Shown here in pieces: positions 58,741-64,000 of a DNA stretch of 64,000 bases. A program made the position numbers and the translations under genes. A model generated the notes under the pieces. It did no database searches. It worked only from the letters and a program-made list of their open reading frames with translations, and was not told the DNA's origin. The stretch is from the NCBI GenBank assembly GCA_002914845.1, contig JXTC01000180.1, positions 483,948 through 547,947 on the forward strand, read 5' to 3'. Every line of letters begins with the position of its first letter. Position 1 is the stretch's first letter. The DNA comes from Trema orientale (lineage: Eukaryota > Streptophyta > Magnoliopsida > Rosales > Cannabaceae).

Positions 58741-59003
58741 ATATGAGTAAAACTAACTTAGGCTAAAATGACTTTTTTGTGCATTCTCTTGAAATTAATT
58801 TTTTTAGGAGTATTAAAGACATCTTGACCTATAGTCAAGATTTTCTTAACCATCAAAAACTCTTAAATAATGGTATTTTCATAATCAAGAATCTCTTAGC
58901 TATAGTGTTAAGATCGAGGCATTGACACTTCTAAAAATGTCATTTGAAAAAATTTGCAAAAACTCTTTTAGGCCTAAGTTAGTCATACCCATAACATTTT
59001 CTC
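58741..59003. mobile_element. MITE family 2, copy c (263 bp)
   Basis: Left 'agaaaaaatgatatgagtaa' and right 'agtcatacccataacatttt' form the inverted ends, with shared 'aaaatgacttttttgtgca' and 'aaaaatgtcattt' inside. Flanks ttactctca (58,732-58,740) and ttactctta (59,004-59,012) form a 9-bp duplication with one mismatch. Related to the copies at 6.5 and 6.8 kb. Confidence 0.65.
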
Positions 59004-59360
59004 TTACTCTTAAAATGTGTCTAATAGGCTAATGGGTTTTCTTAGCCTTTGGAACTATTATTATTATTATTATTCTCATGGAGTCATAAATAAGTGCAAG
59101 GATTAAAAAATTTGCTTTGATAAGGAGTCATATATGAAACTTGATGTTTTTTATAATCTTAGTCTACGTATGTGTATGTATTAAATTTATTTTTATAATT
59201 TCAGAATAGATAAAACAATAAAATACTACCTTTCAAAAAAAACAATAAAATTCTAACCGTGTATTTTTTTTTCAGGGAACTAACATTTTTTTAAGCATAA
59301 CTGATGTTGTTTTTTTTTTTATCATCATTAACATGTATTTGGTCCAAAAAAATAAAACTA

Positions 59361-59444
59361 ACCTTTTATTTGGTAAAAGTGAAAAACGTGGATATCCTTA
59401 TAACCTATTATTTGGTAAAAGTGGAAAACGTGGATATCCTTAAA
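59361..59444. repeat. Direct duplication, unit about 42 bp
   Basis: 'ttatttggtaaaagtgaaaa' followed by 'acgtggatatcctta' is repeated 42 bp later with one visible substitution. It lies inside the 2.35-kb long-TIR element. Confidence 0.75.
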
Positions 59445-59780
59445 ATAATAATTAAAAGAAACAAGACCAAACATGTATCTCAAAAAATATTATCAAAACA
59501 CTTTAAAAAAATTATCTATATCAAAATATTAAATAATAATAATTCTAATTAAAAACAATTCTTTAAAAAACCATTCCAAATTATTTTCCTTAAAAAGTCA
59601 TTCCCAAATCTTATTCCTAATTCAATAGAAAGAGAATTCTCTAAAAAATTGGAATGTGAATGGTTGTAGGTAAAAATGACTTGCTATTGCAAGTCATTTT
59701 CAACTTGGTCAAAGTACCCATCTATGGAGCAAAAACAAAAAAACTCTATTGAAACATGATCCATATATATATATATATAA

Positions 59781-60730
59781 GTTATAAAAAAACCTAATAA
59801 CTAATTATATACAAATCTCAACTTTCAAAAAAGAAACTTTTGTACTAATCTCAACCAGTATTTCTGTGAGGTCCTATAGTTGGCATATATAGCATTTGAA
59901 CCTTAGTTTAGAACTAAGAAAACAAAGTAAATCCCATATCACAATTAATTAATGTTCGAATATTTTCATGCTTAACTTCTAGAATTGATGAAATCTCTAA
60001 TCAAAGTATACGATTCTTTTCTTTTCAAAGTTTAGCACACCAAGATAGTCAAAAGTCAAAACTTAAACTAAGTACCGCACTTGGTGGTTGTTATATATAG
60101 TCAAAAACAATTAAAGAAGCAAATTAGAATCTGCCTTATTGTAACGCACAACGTGAATCAATTCGGTGCCAAAAGATTAATTTAAAAAATAATTTTAAAC
60201 AAAGTAAGAAAGATGCTTAAATTTTATGGTCAACGTTTGACCGTGATGGATGACTTGCCTTATGAATTAGATGATAACTGTTAAGAACTTGATTCAAGAT
60301 TTTAGGGGGAAAGTGAAAACAACTAAAAATTAAGTCGAACGAAATTTTTGCATGGTACGGTTCCGAAAGCACGTGCTGACACGTGCATTATCCACCCCAT
60401 GTTTTAAGCTTTTCTGTACTACGTGTATGTACTTACAGAGGTAAGACTGCAGTGCCTCGTGCAGTCACGTGACTTTAACTCCCTTGAATTAAAACCCACT
60501 TGGTCTCTATTTTTTTTGTTTTCACTTATTTTATGTTTATTTCCTAAATTATATAAAATGTCACAATATATCTCATCAACCATTTAAAGTTTCAATTTTA
60601 TCCCTAAACAACTAAAATCGTCATATTTGTTTAGAAAACGGACGAAAAATGACAAGTGCCATAATTTTAGAGCATTTCTTATCAACTCATATTGAGTATT
60701 TGGATCTAAAACAATAAAATATATAGACCA
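59781..60730. other. Intergenic DNA without recognised genes
   Basis: AT-rich. Around 60,370-60,475 there are several 'cacgtg' or 'acgtgt' words, including 'agcacgtgctgacacgtg'. They could be G-boxes, but no gene starts nearby in the window. Confidence 0.45.
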
Positions 60731-60890
60731 ATAATGCTAGGGACACACATTGACATATCATATATTTTAACCACAAATGTATATAGTGTGGTCATACTTT
60801 GAATGAAATATGAGTAGTTAAAATACATACTACGTCAATATCACAATGCGTGTGAATTTTATATGTAATTTGTGTCTGTCCCTAGCATTA
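60731..60890. mobile_element. Short foldback MITE with TAATGCTAGGGACA ends
   Basis: The left end 'taatgctagggacac' pairs with the right end 'gtccctagcatta'. Inner arms 'tatattttaaccac' and 'gtagttaaaatacat' also pair. A single end of the same type occurs at about 10,626. Non-coding. Confidence 0.65.
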
Positions 60891-60953
60891 CTCTAAAATA
60901 CACTTATAACTTTCAATTTGTTTGCCTAACAAAGACAGTTTTAGCATAATTTA

Positions 60954-61140
60954 TGAGTAATGTTATGTGGCACTTTAATGTGCTAAGCACCACAAGAGAT
61001 GTCAGTTTTATATCAGAAGATAGAATAACACTTCAAGTGGGATGCACAGTAGGATCCATTATATTAATTTCATGTTCTAGTGAAAAGCTAACACCTCATA
61101 TAATATTTGGCACCTTATGGTGCCCCCATAACATTACTCA
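60954..61140. mobile_element. Short foldback MITE with TGAGTAATG ends and TA duplication
   Basis: The left end 'tgagtaatgttatgtggcac' pairs with the right end 'gtgcccccataacattactca'-type arm. TA dinucleotides at 60,952-60,953 and 61,141-61,142 are consistent with a Tc1/mariner-like target duplication. The open frame across it has no domain and is a by-product. Confidence 0.6.
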
Positions 61141-61793
61141 TAGTTTATAGGATAAAGATGAGATTTTTACTAATTTTATGGACATATTGAAACACTTTAA
61201 CATAATTAAGGACAAACATAAAAAAGGAACTTTTCTTTTAGTGTACCCCGTCTCCATTTGAGTTCATGGCAGTTGATAACTGTTGGCAAAATAGACAGTA
61301 AATTGCAGACAAAATAGCCAACATATCATTTTCCCTTGTTATGAAAGAATTTTGTTAGATCGGTCAGATTTTCCATTAATGTGAACTCCACCTAATTCAA
61401 GCCACTCCAACATCCCTCATTATGCAAATACGCAGGTCAGAAATAGGAAAATGAAAAAGGTAAGGGTAAATGTGAGGGAAAATTTTGATAATTTAACAAA
61501 AATATAAATATGTCCAAGTGTTTTTTTTTATTTTTTGGATATATAAAAATGTCCAAGTTGATAACTGATCCAGTCAACTGACAAACTTGTACTGTTTTCT
61601 CTAAAACATTAAGGATTTTTCACATTTGTCTGAGGTCCCTGTTTATGTGACGCACTCCCCAAGAAAACTGCCTATCAACAGCTGTTGAAATAGCCCATAC
61701 TCCCATGTGCCTCACTAATTTATTGCTGTGCTTCTACTTCTCCTAACCCCCTTTATCTTTTCTTCCTTTTTTTTTTTTTCAGTTAATCAAATT
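61141..61793. other. Intergenic DNA before the assembly gap
   Basis: Nothing recognised. A T-run followed by 'cagttaatcaaatt' directly precedes the gap. Confidence 0.5.
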
Positions 61794-62237
61794 NNNNNNN
61801 NNNNNNNNNNNNNNNNNNNNNNNNNNNNNNNNNNNNNNNNNNNNNNNNNNNNNNNNNNNNNNNNNNNNNNNNNNNNNNNNNNNNNNNNNNNNNNNNNNNN
61901 NNNNNNNNNNNNNNNNNNNNNNNNNNNNNNNNNNNNNNNNNNNNNNNNNNNNNNNNNNNNNNNNNNNNNNNNNNNNNNNNNNNNNNNNNNNNNNNNNNNN
62001 NNNNNNNNNNNNNNNNNNNNNNNNNNNNNNNNNNNNNNNNNNNNNNNNNNNNNNNNNNNNNNNNNNNNNNNNNNNNNNNNNNNNNNNNNNNNNNNNNNNN
62101 NNNNNNNNNNNNNNNNNNNNNNNNNNNNNNNNNNNNNNNNNNNNNNNNNNNNNNNNNNNNNNNNNNNNNNNNNNNNNNNNNNNNNNNNNNNNNNNNNNNN
62201 NNNNNNNNNNNNNNNNNNNNNNNNNNNNNNNNNNNNN
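61794..62237. other. Assembly gap (444 N)
   Basis: Unresolved bases. Open frames running through it are artefacts of the N run. Confidence 0.99.
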
Positions 62238-64000
62238 AATGACGTAGATAAGTAATAATTTGGAGATACTCACGAGCTCACTCAACAATGTATGCTTGGT
62301 GGTTGAGGCAAATTCTCTATTAATTATTTAACCAATCAAGAGGTCACTTTTATCTTTCGAATTCTAAACCACTCGAGATGTGATTATTGTGTAAAGTCGG
62401 CAAAGGAAACTTTGAAGTGAAAGTTGGCAGAAGTTTCTTAGGTAGAGGCCTCAAACTTTGACTATATGACTATATGAGTCTTTGAATAAGCACTTTCTGA
62501 AAAATTGGTTGACAGAGTGTTGCCCCTATCTTTTTTTTCTTTCTTTCTTTCCAAAGTGCTTTTGTCTTTCTTCAATTAGTCAACACGCAAGAAAATTGAA
62601 GGCTTTCCTATCTGTCGGTTCTGTTCTTTGTTGTGTAATTTTCTTTGGGATTTCCACAATTGTATTATTGTACTTATATGCACATATAGCTTGACTTCTA
62701 TGTGTGAGAAATAGATATACCAAGCCCTCCATCTAAAGATCATAGTAGACCCACTTGAATCTGCAAACATGATGTCCCAAACCAATGAGTAGTTCTAATA
62801 TTTTAGACAAAGGCGGAAGACAATCCATTTTAATAAGCTAATGACATTATGTCATATTAAAATTTGAACATATATCTACATAATTATTATGTGTCACTAC
62901 ATGTGATTGAACCGAAAAAAAAAATTGTGATAATAATACAATCACTAGTACTGAACTCTCAAATATTTTTCAAAACAAAAAACGTGCATATATGTTGGTG
63001 CTACTTTTGTACATTTTGAAATCGAAGATTTTCAAATTGGTGTAGCGGGGAGAGAGGAGATAAGTAAAATGTGGATGCAAACTCAGACAAAGCGTATACA
63101 AAACCTAGCAATATTCATGAATATATACGATGGGCAGGCCCTCATGTAAAAGAAAATTCAAAATTGTGGGCTGCATGTGGGGTGTGTGACTTTTTGCTTT
63201 ATGATTGAGAATGGATAAATACATTAAAAGTCAAGCTTTTATTTATCTGTTCTTGTTTATGTTTCTCAGTTTCCTTTCCCTTTTTTTTTTTTTTTTGTGG
63301 GTGGTAGGAGAAGGGTGGGGGGGTGGGGTTGGGAAATCATTAAACTTCAAGTATTTTACTTTGGTCTTGAGCTCAATGACAAATAGATATAGTACATATA
63401 TTATTGAATTGAATCTCTTTTTCTATGTGGCATTTATGATTTGTGTTTAAGATTATTCATCTACTACATTTAATATGTAGAGCTAAGGCAGTCAATGCGA
63501 ATGAGAAATCCAAAGAGAAAATGGTCAATGTATAGGAAGAATAGGAAGGTCCTTAGCCGTTCGGATACAATTGTGATCAACAAAGTCGTCAATTCCTACC
63601 ATAGGCATAGGGGTCTTAACTCTTAAGTCATTAATTGTATGAAAGTACGTTATCTTTGACTGTGGTTTTAGCTTCCTTGTGTATGTAATTTTGAGTCCTG
63701 TAGTTTGTTCTATTGATCATCTAATAAAAAAAATTCGACTAAATAATAGTGTACATTTAGATACATTAAATTATTTTAAAATTCAGTAAAATGCAAATTA
63801 ATTTGACGGCGGCGTATAAAAATGTGATTATGATGGTTGGAAATATTTGCCACGGCGGCGTACTTTTCTTCTCTTTCATTCCAAATTTGCAAAAAAAGGA
63901 AAAAAATTATAGTGGCTTATCAAGCAAAAGAGCCATCTTCAGTAGTGGAAGGTGATTTGAAAGAGCAGAAATAGTATATTTGAGGAAGCTCTAATTGTAT
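62238..64000. other. Intergenic DNA after the gap
   Basis: No gene recognised. A G-rich patch 'ggtgggggggtgggg'-like lies at about 63,310-63,328 next to a T16 run. The word 'cggcggcgta' occurs twice at about 63,807 and 63,855. The right edge may approach another gene, but no exon was identified. Confidence 0.45.

Larger units (their letters stand above)
57431..59780. mobile_element. Long-TIR element, about 2.35 kb, non-autonomous
   Basis: The left block 57,440-57,511 ('gggtcatgttttaatggag', 'gtttttgctccatggatgag') is the inverse of the right block 59,705-59,765 ('ctatggagcaaaaac', 'ctctattgaaacatgatcc'). This gives terminal inverted repeats of about 70-80 bp bordered by (TA)n. Long TIRs suggest a Mutator-like origin, but TA-rich flanks hide any target duplication. 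No transposase was recognised inside. MITE family 2 copy c is nested at 58,741-59,003. Confidence 0.6.

Noticed and set aside
61728-62288. Two long open frames across the N run
   Set aside because: They exist only because unknown bases contain no stop codons.

Overview
The window is 64 kb of AT-rich, repeat-dense plant nuclear DNA. Plant-specific AP2/ERF proteins, plant-type Ty1-copia, hAT and CACTA transposons and numerous MITEs show this. The protein sequences suggest a eudicot; I cannot name the species. Only two intact protein-coding genes are convincing. Both are single-exon genes for small group-IX ERF transcription factors that carry an AP2 domain and a C-terminal EDLL activation motif. 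One is at 13,192-13,704 (+) and the other at 35,206-35,628 (-). They look like diverged duplicates that now point toward each other across about 21.5 kb of transposon debris.

Layout. 1-13 kb: gene-free DNA with several short foldback elements (MITEs), some with recognisable 9-bp target duplications. 13.1-13.9 kb: first ERF gene. 14-20 kb: AT-rich DNA with more MITEs and a GA microsatellite. 20,270-25,654: a complete but dead CACTA (En/Spm) transposon with TCT target duplications, a broken tnp2-type transposase on the minus strand and a 1.37-kb solo LTR inserted in it. 25.9-34 kb: a MITE, a degenerate LTR region split by a second solo LTR (28,885-30,188), a decayed copia pol fragment on the minus strand and further MITEs. 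35.2-35.9 kb: second ERF gene with two G-box/ABRE-like motifs upstream, and two MITEs placed end to end farther upstream. 39-40 kb: a tandem array with a unit of about 107 bp, then a 920-bp hAT MITE with a perfect 8-bp target duplication.

43,504-53,133 holds the clearest large structure: a hAT transposon (8-bp target duplication ATCATATG, decayed transposase) into which a 6,393-bp Ty1-copia element (331-bp LTRs, 5-bp target duplication ACAAC) has inserted 154 bp from the hAT left end. 53-64 kb is gene-free DNA with foldback repeats, a tRNA-derived SINE candidate, a 2.35-kb long-TIR element carrying a nested MITE, and a 444-bp assembly gap at 61,794-62,237.

I see no bacterial-style operon, CRISPR array, rRNA or tRNA gene. 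I also see no convincing new multi-gene system. The most informative content is the nested-transposon record, three copies of a TATA-containing MITE family, the tandem array, and the paired EDLL-type ERF genes.
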